The notes: generated by a model not told the origin, from the sequence alone. DNA of 63,988 nt from UMGS1322 sp900550765 (GCA_958448705.1 CAUDEY010000010.1:1-63988), one strand, 5' to 3'; shown: positions 41,101-49,566, counted from the first letter of the stretch. Made by a program: numbers and translations.

Positions 41101-41883
41101 ATTCCGGTATTCCCCGGCACCAACTGCGAATACGATACCGCTAAGGCAATGGCGGCGGCCGGCGCCGAGCCGGAGATTTTTGTGATTAAAAATCTTTCTT
41201 CGGCGGCGGTTAAGGAATCGGTGGAAGCCTTTGCGCAAAAGATAAAAAATTCGCAGATTATCTTTATTCCCGGCGGTTTCTCCGGCGGGGATGAGCCAGA
41301 CGGCTCCGGCAAGTTTATCACGGCGTTTTTCCGTTCGCCGGCGATAGCGGCGGGCGTTACGGAACTGTTGGAACAGCGCGACGGGCTGATGTGCGGCATC
41401 TGCAACGGCTTTCAGGCGTTAATTAAGCTTGGATTAGTACCTTTCGGCCGTATTTTGGATACCGACGCCGCCTGTCCCACGCTTACGTTCAACACCATTG
41501 GCAGGCATCAGTCGCGCCTGGTACAAACCAGGGTGGCCTCGAATAAATCTCCCTGGCTGATGAATACGCAGCCCGGCGAGATTTATACCGTGCCGATTTC
41601 CCATGGAGAGGGGCGCTTTTTGGCGGACGATGCGTTGATTGCGCGCCTGGCGGAAAACGGGCAGATTGCCACGCAGTATGTGGATTTTGCCGGCAATCCT
41701 ACGATGGATATCCATTTTAATCCCAACGGTTCCTGTGCGGCGATCGAGGGCATTACTTCGCCCGACGGCCGGGTGTTTGGTAAAATGGGGCATTCCGAGC
41801 GCACAGGCAAAGGTCTTTATAAAAATGTGCCGGGCGATTTTGATATGGGCATGTTTGCTTCGGCTGTACGTTATTTTAAATAA
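38194..41883 (+). CDS. purL: Phosphoribosylformylglycinamidine synthase, single chain
   Basis: The 1229-residue fusion has a PurS-like N-terminal region, a linker with DTYWSDHCRHTTF near residue 215, two AIR-synthase-like halves (KNETHNHPTEIEPFGGAAT, GGKDSMSGTF) and a C-terminal glutaminase (IPVFPGTNCEYDTAKAM, catalytic Cys in GICNGFQ, then a His/Glu pair). Bacilli encode these as separate PurS, PurQ and PurL. Many Clostridia use this large form, and no separate purS or purQ is present here. Confidence 0.96.
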   Translation: MVYRVFVEKKEALAHEAKALKNDIVSFLGISGLERLRLINRYDVEDIEPELFEYAKKTVFSEPQVDIVSDTLQGAENATVFAVEYLPGQFDQRADSAAQCIQLISTGQRPLVRTAKVYVLYGALSPKDIEKIQKHVINAVESRLAAMEKPETLKTDYETPSSVETLDGFIALSRKELEAFVKTYGLAMDGDDIEFCQAYFKSEQRDPTITEIRMIDTYWSDHCRHTTFLTTIDGVHFEDAQLQKTYENYLSIRQTLGRTKPQNLMDIATLAAKYLKTQGKLEKLDESEEINACTVKMQVEVNGHPEDWLLLFKNETHNHPTEIEPFGGAATCIGGAIRDPLSGRSYVYAAMRVTGAADPLRPVEQTLQGKLPQRKIVTTAAAGYSSYGNQIGLATGQVDEIYHEGYAAKRLEIGAVIAAAPAKNVRREVPQPGDIVILLGGKTGRDGCGGATGSSKSHTLSSLESCGAEVQKGNAPEERKLQRLFRSGEASRLIKRCNDFGAGGVSVAIGELADGLKIHLDAVPKKYEGLDGTELAISESQERMAVVVEAKDVSAFIALAERENLEATVVAEVIEEPRLVMQWKGRTIVDISRAFLNSNGAEKHIQIEAAPPQAYQKAVPEDFAAGMRTLAADLNVCSKRGLSERFDSTIGAGTVFMPFGGKYQQTPIQAMVHKISLEEGDTEDCSLMAWGYNPFITEKSPYHGAYLAVVESVAKLIASGAAFRDVYLTFQEYFARPGKDPKRWGPPLAALLGAFQAQLDYGIAAIGGKDSMSGTFENLDVPPTLVSFAVTTEKIPHIVSPEFKGAGHRVVLLAPDCDANGLPEKASQKALFQKVTSLMRSGKVLAAYTPGYGGVAEAVLKMALGNGVGFAFDKDLMFPQLFGYAYGAFVLEVEGDVCDGVLLGETAAALQFTYRGTALALEQLQALYENKLEPVYPCNIESKNEEIPAFTYKAAQYAKAAPVAKPRVLIPVFPGTNCEYDTAKAMAAAGAEPEIFVIKNLSSAAVKESVEAFAQKIKNSQIIFIPGGFSGGDEPDGSGKFITAFFRSPAIAAGVTELLEQRDGLMCGICNGFQALIKLGLVPFGRILDTDAACPTLTFNTIGRHQSRLVQTRVASNKSPWLMNTQPGEIYTVPISHGEGRFLADDALIARLAENGQIATQYVDFAGNPTMDIHFNPNGSCAAIEGITSPDGRVFGKMGHSERTGKGLYKNVPGDFDMGMFASAVRYFK

Positions 41884-41895
41884 GGAGGAATTTTT

Positions 41896-43389
41896 ATGGC
41901 CACGTTTTTTGATGAACCGTCACATACTTTTAACGAATATCTTTTGGTACCGGGGTATTCTGACAGCACTTGTATTCCGGCAAATGTAAGCCTGAAAACA
42001 CCGCTGGTAAAGTTTAAAAAGGGCGAGCAGCCGGCAATTGAAATGAATATCCCAATGGTTTCGGCCATTATGCAGTCCGTCTCCGGCGATAGGTTGGCGG
42101 TGGCGCTGGCCCGTGAGGGCGGTGTGGCGTTTATCTACGGTTCGCAGTCGATCGAAGATGAAGCGGCTATGGTAGCGCGTGCCAAGGGCTATAAGGCGGG
42201 CTTTGTAAAAAGCGATTCCAACATTGCGCCGGAGGCTACGTTAAGGGATGTTTTGGCCCTGAAGGAGCGTACGGGCCATTCCACCGTAGCGGTAACCGAA
42301 GACGGCACCGCTGAGGGCAAACTGCTGGGCATTGTAACCGGAAGGGATTACCGCGTAAGCCGTATGAGTCCGGATACGCCGGTTTCTGCATTTATGACGC
42401 CGATGGAAAAGCTGATTTACGCCAAAGAAGGTACTACGCTTAGTGAGGCCAATGATATTATATGGGAACATAAGCTGAATTCCCTTCCTATTGTATCGGC
42501 TGACGGCAAACTGCGCTATTTTGTGTTCCGTAAGGACTATGAGCAGCACAAGAATAACCCCAATGAGCTTCTGGATGCTAATAAGCGCTATGTGGTAGGC
42601 GCGGGCATCAATACTCGCGATTATGCGGAGCGTGTGCCGGCGCTGGTTGAAGCGGGCGCGGATGTGCTTTGCATTGATTCCTCCGAAGGGTTTTCCCAGT
42701 GGCAGAAGCTGACGATTGATTTTATCCGTGAAAAGTACGGTGACAGCGTAAAGGTAGGCGCCGGAAACGTGGTGGACGGCGAGGGTTTCCGCTATTTGGC
42801 TGAGTGCGGGGCTGATTTTGTAAAGGTAGGTATTGGCGGCGGATCCATTTGCATTACGCGGGAAACCAAGGGGATCGGCCGCGGCCAGGCAACGGCGGTG
42901 ATCGACGTTTGCCGTGCCCGGGATGAATATTTTAAAGAAACGGGAATTTATGTTCCCGTATGCTCCGACGGCGGCATTGTGCATGACCATCACATTACGC
43001 TTGCCCTGGCCATGGGTGCGGATTTTGTAATGTTGGGCCGTTATTTTGCCCGGTTTGATGAGAGTCCCACAGCCAAAATTAACGTAAACGGCACCCTGAT
43101 GAAAGAATACTGGGGCGAGGGATCCAACCGTGCGCGCAACTGGCAGCGGTATGATTTAGGCGGCGCGAGCAAACTCTCGTTTGAAGAGGGCGTGGATTCC
43201 TACGTTCCCTATGCGGGGAAGCTTTCGGATAACGTGCGTCAAAGCCTGGCCAAGGTAAAAAGCACCATGTGCAACTGCGGTGCGCTGACGATTCCGCAGC
43301 TGCAGCAGAAAGCTAAAATTACGCTGGTTTCCTCAGTAAGCATTGTAGAAGGCGGCGCCCATGACGTTGTGCTGAAGAGTAAGCAATAA
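41896..43389 (+). CDS. guaB: IMP dehydrogenase
   Basis: The 497-residue enzyme has the barrel with the catalytic-Cys loop GIGGGSICITRE near residue 317, flanked by a CBS pair (TGHSTVAVTEDGTAEG and TPMEKLIYAKEG) inserted after residue ~110. The common GIGPGSICTTR loop differs at two positions here. It oxidises IMP to XMP as the last gene of the purine operon, steering IMP to GMP. No guaA, purA or purB is nearby. The terminator at 43455-43483 ends the operon. Confidence 0.94.
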   Translation: MATFFDEPSHTFNEYLLVPGYSDSTCIPANVSLKTPLVKFKKGEQPAIEMNIPMVSAIMQSVSGDRLAVALAREGGVAFIYGSQSIEDEAAMVARAKGYKAGFVKSDSNIAPEATLRDVLALKERTGHSTVAVTEDGTAEGKLLGIVTGRDYRVSRMSPDTPVSAFMTPMEKLIYAKEGTTLSEANDIIWEHKLNSLPIVSADGKLRYFVFRKDYEQHKNNPNELLDANKRYVVGAGINTRDYAERVPALVEAGADVLCIDSSEGFSQWQKLTIDFIREKYGDSVKVGAGNVVDGEGFRYLAECGADFVKVGIGGGSICITRETKGIGRGQATAVIDVCRARDEYFKETGIYVPVCSDGGIVHDHHITLALAMGADFVMLGRYFARFDESPTAKINVNGTLMKEYWGEGSNRARNWQRYDLGGASKLSFEEGVDSYVPYAGKLSDNVRQSLAKVKSTMCNCGALTIPQLQQKAKITLVSSVSIVEGGAHDVVLKSKQ

Positions 43390-43454
43390 AAAGTGAAGAT
43401 GCTATAATAAAAGGTATAATGCTTTTTCGTTTATAGGAATATTTTTGATTGTCG

Positions 43455-43483
43455 AAAAGCACATGGAAACATGTGCTTTTTTG
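43455..43483 (+). terminator. Terminator of the purine operon
   Basis: AAAAGCACATG (43455-43465) pairs with CATGTGCTTTT (43470-43480) around GAAA, then more T's. Confidence 0.88.
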
Positions 43484-43484
43484 T

Positions 43485-43990
43485 ATATTCTCTTGGAGAG
43501 CATTGGGATTGGGAAAAAGGATATCCCATCCTTTTTTCTGTGCATAGTGTACGGCTTGTCCGGTGCCTGAACGCCATTACGCAGGATCATAAACGGTAAT
43601 TAGCTTATCACAGTGGTATATGGTACGAAGTTTGAAACAATCGGGGTTATATTCCTTAGAGGTAAAAAGTATTTTCTTTTAAAAATCAATATATGACCAT
43701 ATTTGCATTTAATAGTATCCTTCATTGTATTTCATTCCCCGAATAAGGGATTACCACATAGAGTTGCAGATTATAAAAACTGTTAAGCTGCCTTCGATTT
43801 CCGGGGTCCCAATATCGATGTCCTCGGCCATTCCGGTATAAAATTTCTGGTAACCGCTGTAACATGGACCCACAATATATATTTGATTTATGCGTCTTAT
43901 TAGGATATATAATTTTCTTTCTATAAAAATACAACAGCGGCTGGCAGTATAGAATCCGTCTCTTACGGCAGTAAAAGTACTTGAAAACGG
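43485..43990 (-). pseudogene. Decayed DUF1273/SLOG-type Rossmann protein gene
   Basis: Reading the minus strand in two frames recovers an ordered protein: GYQKFYTGMAEDIDIGTPEI (about 43860-43800), LQLYVVIPYSGNEIQ (about 43775-43725), ILFTSKEYNPDCFKLRTIYH, CDKLITVYDPA (about 43670-43580), then after a TAA stop WRSGTGQAVHYAQKKGWDI and LFPNPNAL. That order and wording match DUF1273 proteins of the SLOG superfamily (GMA-GD, VIPY-GQE, a YNPDCF-like segment, GGTxQTVxYA). At least one frameshift and several in-frame stops break it, and no start is evident. The region is AT-rich compared with its flanks, consistent with decay. The family call rests on memory of the consensus. Confidence 0.6.
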
Positions 43991-44218
43991 CATTCATTGT
44001 TGATACGATCAATAATACTTTTCTTCTTAATAAATAAAGTGGTATACCCTTCGCATTTACATATGTATACATACGTATCATATAATAAGATATAAAAACA
44101 TTTCTTTTAAGTAATATTTTCTATTATAAACAATATTTGAAATAAGTGAATATCAAAATCGTCGTATTTTTATCAACAAATCCTATGAATATATCTATAA
44201 TAAGTATTGAGGCGTTTT

Positions 44219-44612
44219 ATGAGGATAGATTATGCTGTAATTGGAAAACGGATTCGCGAAATTCGGAAAAGCAAGCAATGGTTGCAGGCTGCATGGACGG
44301 AGAGATCCGGCGTGGAACCTTCCTTCGCATATTGAACGTGCTGCCATGAAGTTGAGTTTGCTTACTTTGGTGAATGTTGCAAATGCATGGGAAGTATCTT
44401 TAGATGAATTTGCGTTTGGAAGATTGAAAAAAATCGGCATATTTATGCGCAGGAAATCCATGCTGGCTGATTGTATCGCAGAGGAAATAGCTGCGATCAC
44501 TGCGTTGCTGCGCTGTGGCAAAAATATGTTGCGTACAGTACAAAAAGTAAAGAATGACCCAAAAAATCCTGCCTTCAGGCAGGACTTTTTTGTTATGTTT
44601 TACGGTCGGTAA
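44219..44612 (+). pseudogene. Frameshifted XRE-family regulator
   Basis: From the ATG at 44219 the frame reads MRIDYAVIGKRIREIRKSKQ and on to ERSGVEPS, then hits TGA. A one-base shift continues as SHIERAAMKLSLLTLVNVAN and AWEVSLDEF, the expected second half of an XRE helix-turn-helix. An ~60-residue tail follows to 44612. The whole would be a normal small repressor, so this is a frameshift pseudogene, or a sequencing error. It lies next to the decayed DUF1273 gene. Confidence 0.75.
44567..44591. terminator. Terminator between pseudogene and ECF gene
   Basis: TCCTGCC (44567-44573) pairs with GGCAGGA (44578-44584), with A's on the left and T's on the right. It serves the minus-strand ECF gene, whose stop is at 44600. 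Confidence 0.75.
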
Positions 44613-45151
44613 GTACCTCGGTTTAGTTTTGTCAGCAGCTGAGTCAGCGGCAAAATTAAGAATCCTACAACAAAATTTGAAGCAGCGTGAAGAGCGTCCC
44701 ATGGCAGTCCTGCTGTAATCCAAGCGATCGTTTGTTTAAAATTTAGTCCGAATAAGAGCGCCTGTGCAGGGGCATAGAGCGTCCCAAAGGCCAGTCCGTG
44801 CAGAGCGCATACAAGCGGATATAAAAGGAACGCCGCTTTTTTAGAAAGCTTTTTGGGCAGCAGCATCGTTATTGCCCAGAGAACTGTCCAAATATATAGG
44901 TAAGGAATCCACCAAGTAGCAAAACCGGCGGCAAAGCCATTTAAAAAAATATAAATATACAGCGGTATCAGCGCTTTTCCACGGTACACCAGGGTGTAGG
45001 TCATAGTCAACATTCCGAGCAGGTGAATATTGGGCAGTGCCTCCATGATGATTTTGCTGCAAAACATCAAGGCTCCTAACATACTGAAAATCGCCAATTC
45101 GCGTGCGGTAAGAGACGTGCTTTTTTTATCCCTTCGTGTAGACGAGTTCAT
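44600..45151 (-). CDS. ECF transporter S component, probably for cobalamin or a precursor
   Basis: The 183-residue membrane protein has about five to six hydrophobic segments and the small-residue-rich, Trp-containing loops of ECF substrate-binding components (SMLGALMFCSKIIMEALPN; WITAGLPWDALHAASNF). The start 45151 overlaps the upstream lipoprotein gene by 26 bases and follows GGCGGGG. An alternative in-frame start is 11 codons earlier. It is under a cobalamin riboswitch, so corrinoid is the likely cargo. The shared ATPase and T subunits must be encoded elsewhere. Confidence 0.75.
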   Translation of the reverse strand: MNSSTRRDKKSTSLTARELAIFSMLGALMFCSKIIMEALPNIHLLGMLTMTYTLVYRGKALIPLYIYIFLNGFAAGFATWWIPYLYIWTVLWAITMLLPKKLSKKAAFLLYPLVCALHGLAFGTLYAPAQALLFGLNFKQTIAWITAGLPWDALHAASNFVVGFLILPLTQLLTKLNRGTYRP

Positions 45152-45620
45152 AATGTTCCCCGCCGGTAATGCTTGTACCGTCAACGCCGGTATTCATATA
45201 CTCACCGTTTTGATAAAAAGCCCAATAGGCTTTATCGGTATCATAGTCAGCCTTTATGCCATTTACAACTTTTATATACAGGCCGTATTCACTTTCTTCG
45301 CCGGCAATCAATTCCTGTTCCAGCAAAGCACTGCCCAGGGTGTCGGCGTCGGTATGAACCGTCACGGTGATTGCTTTTTCTTCTGCTTTTATTTCTACTT
45401 CTACAGTTTTGCTTCCCTGGCCCAATTCTGTATCCTGGGTATAGGAAGCCGTCTGCCACAGAGCAGGCAGCTGAGACTCTTGCGCTTGTCCCTCCACTGT
45501 AGCCGTAGGAGATGCAGCAGGTTCTTCTGGTGTTTGTGCGGCAGGCGTACAGGCTGCCAGGCACAAAGAAAGACAGATACATAGGAATGCAATCAGGAGT
45601 TGTTTTGTCAATTTTTTCAT
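45126..45620 (-). CDS. DUF4430 lipoprotein, candidate corrinoid-binding
   Basis: The 164-residue protein has a lipoprotein leader with Cys24 (CLAAC), a Pro/Thr/Ala spacer, and a DUF4430 domain (VTVHTDADTLGSALLEQELI, YGLYIKVVNGIKADYD, YWAFYQNGEYMNTGVD). DUF4430 resembles the beta-domain of eukaryotic transcobalamin. Location under a cobalamin riboswitch beside an ECF S component suggests that it captures corrinoid at the cell surface and hands it to the transporter. The pairing is visible. The binding is inferred. Confidence 0.85.
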   Translation of the reverse strand: MKKLTKQLLIAFLCICLSLCLAACTPAAQTPEEPAASPTATVEGQAQESQLPALWQTASYTQDTELGQGSKTVEVEIKAEEKAITVTVHTDADTLGSALLEQELIAGEESEYGLYIKVVNGIKADYDTDKAYWAFYQNGEYMNTGVDGTSITGGEHYELVYTKG

Positions 45621-45690
45621 TTAACAAACCTCTTTTCGTAATTTTTTACACGAAAAGCAGCAAAAATACCCTTCTTTAAAAGAGTACAGC

Positions 45691-45716
45691 ATAAAAAAGA
45701 TACCCTGCCGTATCTT
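45691..45716 (-). terminator. Riboswitch expression-platform terminator
   Basis: On the minus strand AAGATAC pairs with GTATCTT (45697-45703 with 45710-45716), followed by T's. It sits between the cobalamin aptamer and the DUF4430 gene. A second hairpin, CTTTTCGT / ACGAAAAG, lies just before the ribosome binding site. Confidence 0.75.
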
Positions 45717-45719
45717 GAT

Positions 45720-45915
45720 AGTCCGCACCCTTCTTTTGCCCAAGGGCCTTTCTGCGTAACACAGAACGATAAGCATTCCGACTTGTGAAGTAGAAATTCA
45801 GTTACGGTAATGGCTGTTGCCGCGGATTTGCACCGCTGTTTCCTTATCCCCGAACGGATTTTTCCGCCCGACAACGGGAAGATTGACTCTTTCCGATGAA
45901 CTGTGTGTATTCTTT
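45720..45915 (-). ncRNA. Cobalamin riboswitch
   Basis: The minus strand contains the core GGATAAGGAAACAGCGGTGC, AAATCCGCGGCAACAGCC and AACTG, typical of the cobalamin aptamer. The B12-box-like AAGTCGGAATGC follows near the 3' end. It precedes genes for corrinoid uptake. By analogy, bound cobalamin would favour the terminator and switch the genes off. Confidence 0.88.
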
Positions 45916-45927
45916 TTGTGTTGTTTC

Positions 45928-45956
45928 AGTATAGCAAAATCCTGGCTTTTTGTCAA
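45928..45956 (-). promoter_or_regulatory. Promoter of the cobalamin-riboswitch unit
   Basis: On the minus strand TTGACA (45951-45956) and TATACT (45928-45933) are 17 bases apart, with an extended TGC. Confidence 0.9.
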
Positions 45957-46005
45957 TCTTTGTGCCGATAAAAGGGTGTTTTTAAAAAATTTTGAAAGGG
46001 GATAA

Positions 46006-46036
46006 AAAAAGCATCCGCAATTAGCGGATGCTTTTT
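46006..46036. terminator. Terminator of the PFOR gene
   Basis: A perfect 13-pair stem AAAAAGCATCCGC / GCGGATGCTTTTT with a five-base loop. It lies ten bases past the stop on the minus strand. Confidence 0.9.
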
Positions 46037-46044
46037 AGAGAGGA

Positions 46045-49000
46045 TTATTCGTTATATAATGCCTGAAGCTTTTCCAGATGCGCTCTTTTGGCTTTAGCCG
46101 TTTCAGCCGCCTTGTTAAACAGCTCTTCTGCCCGCTCCGGGAACGAACGGGTAAGGGAAGAATAACGGGCCTCATTCATAATGAATTCCTTATAATCGGT
46201 TGTAGGTGCTTTGGAATCAATCGTAAAGGGCTTTTCCGCCGCGGGATTAAACCGGAACATGTTCCAGTATCCGCAGTCAACGGCTTTTTTCATTTCTTCC
46301 TGGCAATGAACCATACCGCCCTTAATGCTGTGCATTTCACAGGGCGCATAGCCGATGATCAGAGACGGGCCCGGATAAGCTTCCGCTTCCTGAAGCGCCT
46401 TGAGGGTTTGGTTCATATCCGCGCCCATGGCGATCTGTGCAACATAGATATAGCCGTAGGACATGGCAATTTCCGCAAGGCTCTTTTTGGCTACCGTCTT
46501 ACCTGCCGCAGCAAACTGCGCTACCTGGCCGATTTGCGAAGCCTTGGAGGCCTGACCGCCGGTATTGGAATAAACCTCAGTATCAAATACCATAATGTTG
46601 ACATCCTCGCCCGAGGCAAGAACATGGTCAACACCGCCGAAGCCGATATCATAGGCCCAGCCGTCGCCGCCGAAAATCCAAATGGATTTTTTGGAAAGGA
46701 ACTCTTTGTTTTCGAGAATGGAAGCGCAATGCTCACATTTATCCGCAACCTTTTCCAGTTCAGCGATAAGCGCCTCAGTGGCGGTACCGTTTGTTTTGCC
46801 GTCGTTTACGGTTTCAAGATAGTTTTCAGCTGCTTCCTTGAGCTTTGCCGGAGCCTCTTCTTTCTCAAGAATTTCCTTTACCTGGTCAATCAAGCGGTTG
46901 CGAATCGCTTTTTGGCCCAGATACATGCCATAACCGTGCTCAGCGTTGTCTTCAAACAAGGAGTTTGCCCATGCGGGTCCGCGTCCTGCCTTGTTTACGG
47001 TGTACGGGCTGGTAGCAGCCGGTCCGCCCCAGATCGAAGAACATCCGGTTGCATTGGAAATATACATTCTGTCGCCGAACAGCTGGGTAATCAAACGTGC
47101 ATAAGCGGTTTCCGCACAGCCTGCGCAGGAGCCGGAGAACTCGAGCAGGGGCTGTTTGAACTGGCTTGCGATCAAATTCATATTTGCCGTTGTTTCCGGT
47201 TTTTCGGTAACAACATCCACACAGTAATCAAATACCTGTTGCATATCATCCTGAGATTCTCTGGGGACCATTTTTAAGGAATCCGTAGGACAAACGCCTA
47301 CACAAACGCCGCAGCCCATGCAATCCATAGGGGAAACAGCCAGAGTGTAGGTATAAACCTTGCCCACCGGTCTCTTACCCTTTTTCAGGTTCTCAGGCGC
47401 ATCAGCCATTTCCTTTTCATCAAGAGCAAAAGGACGGATCGTGGCATGCGGACAAACAAAGGAGCAGCGGTTGCACTGTGCGCAGGTCTCATTATTCCAT
47501 TCGGGAACCATAACGGCTACACCGCGCTTCTCATACGCGGAAGCGCCCTGTTCAAAGGTTCCGTCAACATGATCCATGAAAGCGGAGACAGGAAGCATAT
47601 CGCCGTTCATTTTTCCAACAGGCTTCATGATGCCGTCTACCATTTTAATAAGCTTCGGATTTCCCTTTTCGGTAGGTGCGTCTGCAATATCTTTCGCATC
47701 CGCCCAGGAGGCCGGAACATCAATTTTTACAAAGGCGGTAGCGCCGGCATCGATGGCCTTGTGGTTCATGTCCACAACATCCTGACCCTTTTTCATGTAG
47801 GATTTTGTTGCGGCATCTTTCATATGCTGGATGGCCTCTTCCTGCGGCATCACCTTGGCCAGGGCAAAGAAAGCCGACTGAAGAATCGTGTTGGTGCGCT
47901 TGCCCATGCCGATCTGTGCGGCCAGGTCAATCGCGTTTACAGTATAGAGCTGAATATTATTTTTGGCGATATACCGTTTAGCTTCGCCGCTGAGCTTTTC
48001 TTCCAGCTCTTTTGCGTCCCACTGGCAGTTAATCAGGAATACGCCGCCGGGTTTCACATCGTTTACCATCCGATAGCCCTTTTCCACATAGGAGGGGTTA
48101 TGGCAGGCAACAAAGTCGGCCTTATTGATATAATAAGGACTTTTTATCGGCTTATCGCCAAAGCGAAGATGCGAAATCGTAATGCCGCCTGTTTTTTTGG
48201 AGTCATACTGGAAGTATGCCTGAACGTTTTTGTTGGTATAGTCGCCGATGATCTTGATGGAGTTTTTGTTGGCGCCAACCGTACCGTCGCCGCCAAGACC
48301 CCAGAACTTACATTCTATCGTACCTTCAGCTGCGGTGTTGGGGGCGGGCTTTTCTTCAAGCGAAAGATGCGTGACGTCATCGTTGATACCGATGGTAAAC
48401 TGAGCTTTGGGCTCGTCCTTGGCAAGCTCATCGTATACGGCAAAGATGCTGGAAGGAGGTGTATCCTTGGAGCCTAAACCGTAGCGGCCGCCGATTACCT
48501 GCGCCGAAATTCCCTTGGTGGCAAGAGCAGTAACAACATCCATATACAGAGGCTCGCCCAAAGAACCGGGCTCCTTGGTTCTGTCCAGAACAGCAATCTT
48601 CTTGGCCGTTGCAGGGATGGCTTCTACCAGCTTTTCTGCCGAGAAAGGACGGTACAGACGAACCTTTACCAAACCAACCTTTTCGCCCTTGGCCAGAAGA
48701 TAATCGATGACCTCTTCGGCAACGTCACAGATAGAACCCATCGCAACGATCACTCTTTCTGCGTCGGGCGCGCCGTAATAGTTGAACAGCTTGTAATCGG
48801 TACCCAGCTTTTCATTAATCTTATTCATGTATTTTTCAACGATCGCCGGAATCGCTTCGTAATATTCGTTGCAGGCCTCGCGATGCTGGAAGAAGATATC
48901 GCCGTTTTCGTGGCTGCCGCGCATTACGGGGTGTTCAGGATTCAGCGCACGCTTGCGGAACGCGGCAACAGCGTCCATATTGCACATTTCTTTTAAATCT

Positions 49001-49566
49001 TCATAATCCCAGATGGCAACTTTCTGTATCTCGTGAGAGGTTCTGAAGCCGTCAAAGAAATTGAGGAAGGGAACCCGCCCTTCAATAGCGGCAAGATGGG
49101 CTACCGGCGCAAGATCCATAACTTCCTGCGGGTTGGTTTCGGCCATCATGGCAAAACCCGTCTGCCGGCAGGCGTAAACGTCGGAATGGTCACCGAAAAT
49201 ATTCAGCGCATGGGAAGCAACACAGCGTGCCGAAACGTGGAACACGCAGGGAAGCAGCTCGCCTGCGATCTTATACATGTTGGGGATCATCAGCAGCAGA
49301 CCCTGAGAAGCCGTATATGTGGTAGTAAGCGCACCGGCAGCAAGGGAACCGTGCACCGTGCCGGCAGCACCGGCTTCCGATTGCATTTCCGCAACCTTTA
49401 CGGTGGTACCGAAGATGTTCTTCTGACCGGCCGCCGCCCATTGATCAACATAATCCGCCATGGGACTGGAAGGGGTGATCGGATAGATTCCCGCAACCTC
49501 GGTAAAAGCGTAGCTTACATAGGCAGCCGCGTTATTACCGTCCATGGTCTTAAACTTTCTAGCCAT
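46045..49566 (-). CDS. nifJ: Pyruvate:ferredoxin (flavodoxin) oxidoreductase, single chain
   Basis: The 1173-residue enzyme oxidises pyruvate and CoA to acetyl-CoA and CO2 and reduces ferredoxin, the main pyruvate route in anaerobes. It shows the N-terminal domain (YPITPSSPMADYVDQW), a ferredoxin-like insert with two [4Fe-4S] motifs (CAQCNRCSFVC, CMGCGVCVGVC), a further cluster-ligand Cys pair in GSCAGCAET, and the TPP site GGDGWAYDIGFGGVDH. Start ATG 49566 is chosen, with GGAGG nine bases ahead. A TTG two codons earlier is also in frame. It is a single-gene unit. Confidence 0.96.
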   Translation of the reverse strand: MARKFKTMDGNNAAAYVSYAFTEVAGIYPITPSSPMADYVDQWAAAGQKNIFGTTVKVAEMQSEAGAAGTVHGSLAAGALTTTYTASQGLLLMIPNMYKIAGELLPCVFHVSARCVASHALNIFGDHSDVYACRQTGFAMMAETNPQEVMDLAPVAHLAAIEGRVPFLNFFDGFRTSHEIQKVAIWDYEDLKEMCNMDAVAAFRKRALNPEHPVMRGSHENGDIFFQHREACNEYYEAIPAIVEKYMNKINEKLGTDYKLFNYYGAPDAERVIVAMGSICDVAEEVIDYLLAKGEKVGLVKVRLYRPFSAEKLVEAIPATAKKIAVLDRTKEPGSLGEPLYMDVVTALATKGISAQVIGGRYGLGSKDTPPSSIFAVYDELAKDEPKAQFTIGINDDVTHLSLEEKPAPNTAAEGTIECKFWGLGGDGTVGANKNSIKIIGDYTNKNVQAYFQYDSKKTGGITISHLRFGDKPIKSPYYINKADFVACHNPSYVEKGYRMVNDVKPGGVFLINCQWDAKELEEKLSGEAKRYIAKNNIQLYTVNAIDLAAQIGMGKRTNTILQSAFFALAKVMPQEEAIQHMKDAATKSYMKKGQDVVDMNHKAIDAGATAFVKIDVPASWADAKDIADAPTEKGNPKLIKMVDGIMKPVGKMNGDMLPVSAFMDHVDGTFEQGASAYEKRGVAVMVPEWNNETCAQCNRCSFVCPHATIRPFALDEKEMADAPENLKKGKRPVGKVYTYTLAVSPMDCMGCGVCVGVCPTDSLKMVPRESQDDMQQVFDYCVDVVTEKPETTANMNLIASQFKQPLLEFSGSCAGCAETAYARLITQLFGDRMYISNATGCSSIWGGPAATSPYTVNKAGRGPAWANSLFEDNAEHGYGMYLGQKAIRNRLIDQVKEILEKEEAPAKLKEAAENYLETVNDGKTNGTATEALIAELEKVADKCEHCASILENKEFLSKKSIWIFGGDGWAYDIGFGGVDHVLASGEDVNIMVFDTEVYSNTGGQASKASQIGQVAQFAAAGKTVAKKSLAEIAMSYGYIYVAQIAMGADMNQTLKALQEAEAYPGPSLIIGYAPCEMHSIKGGMVHCQEEMKKAVDCGYWNMFRFNPAAEKPFTIDSKAPTTDYKEFIMNEARYSSLTRSFPERAEELFNKAAETAKAKRAHLEKLQALYNE

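Noticed and set aside
43403..43420. Two TATAAT hexamers just after guaB
   Set aside because: No -35 hexamer lies at a suitable distance, and the purine-operon terminator follows directly without a gene behind it.
43402..43590. Small minus-strand ORF of 62 codons after guaB
   Set aside because: The reading frame that carries protein-like motifs here is a different one, the decayed DUF1273 gene. This ORF also covers the guaB terminator.
46078..47277. Long plus-strand ORF of about 400 codons opposite the PFOR gene
   Set aside because: It is a composition-driven shadow of the minus-strand coding sequence, with no recognisable domain, start signal or promoter.
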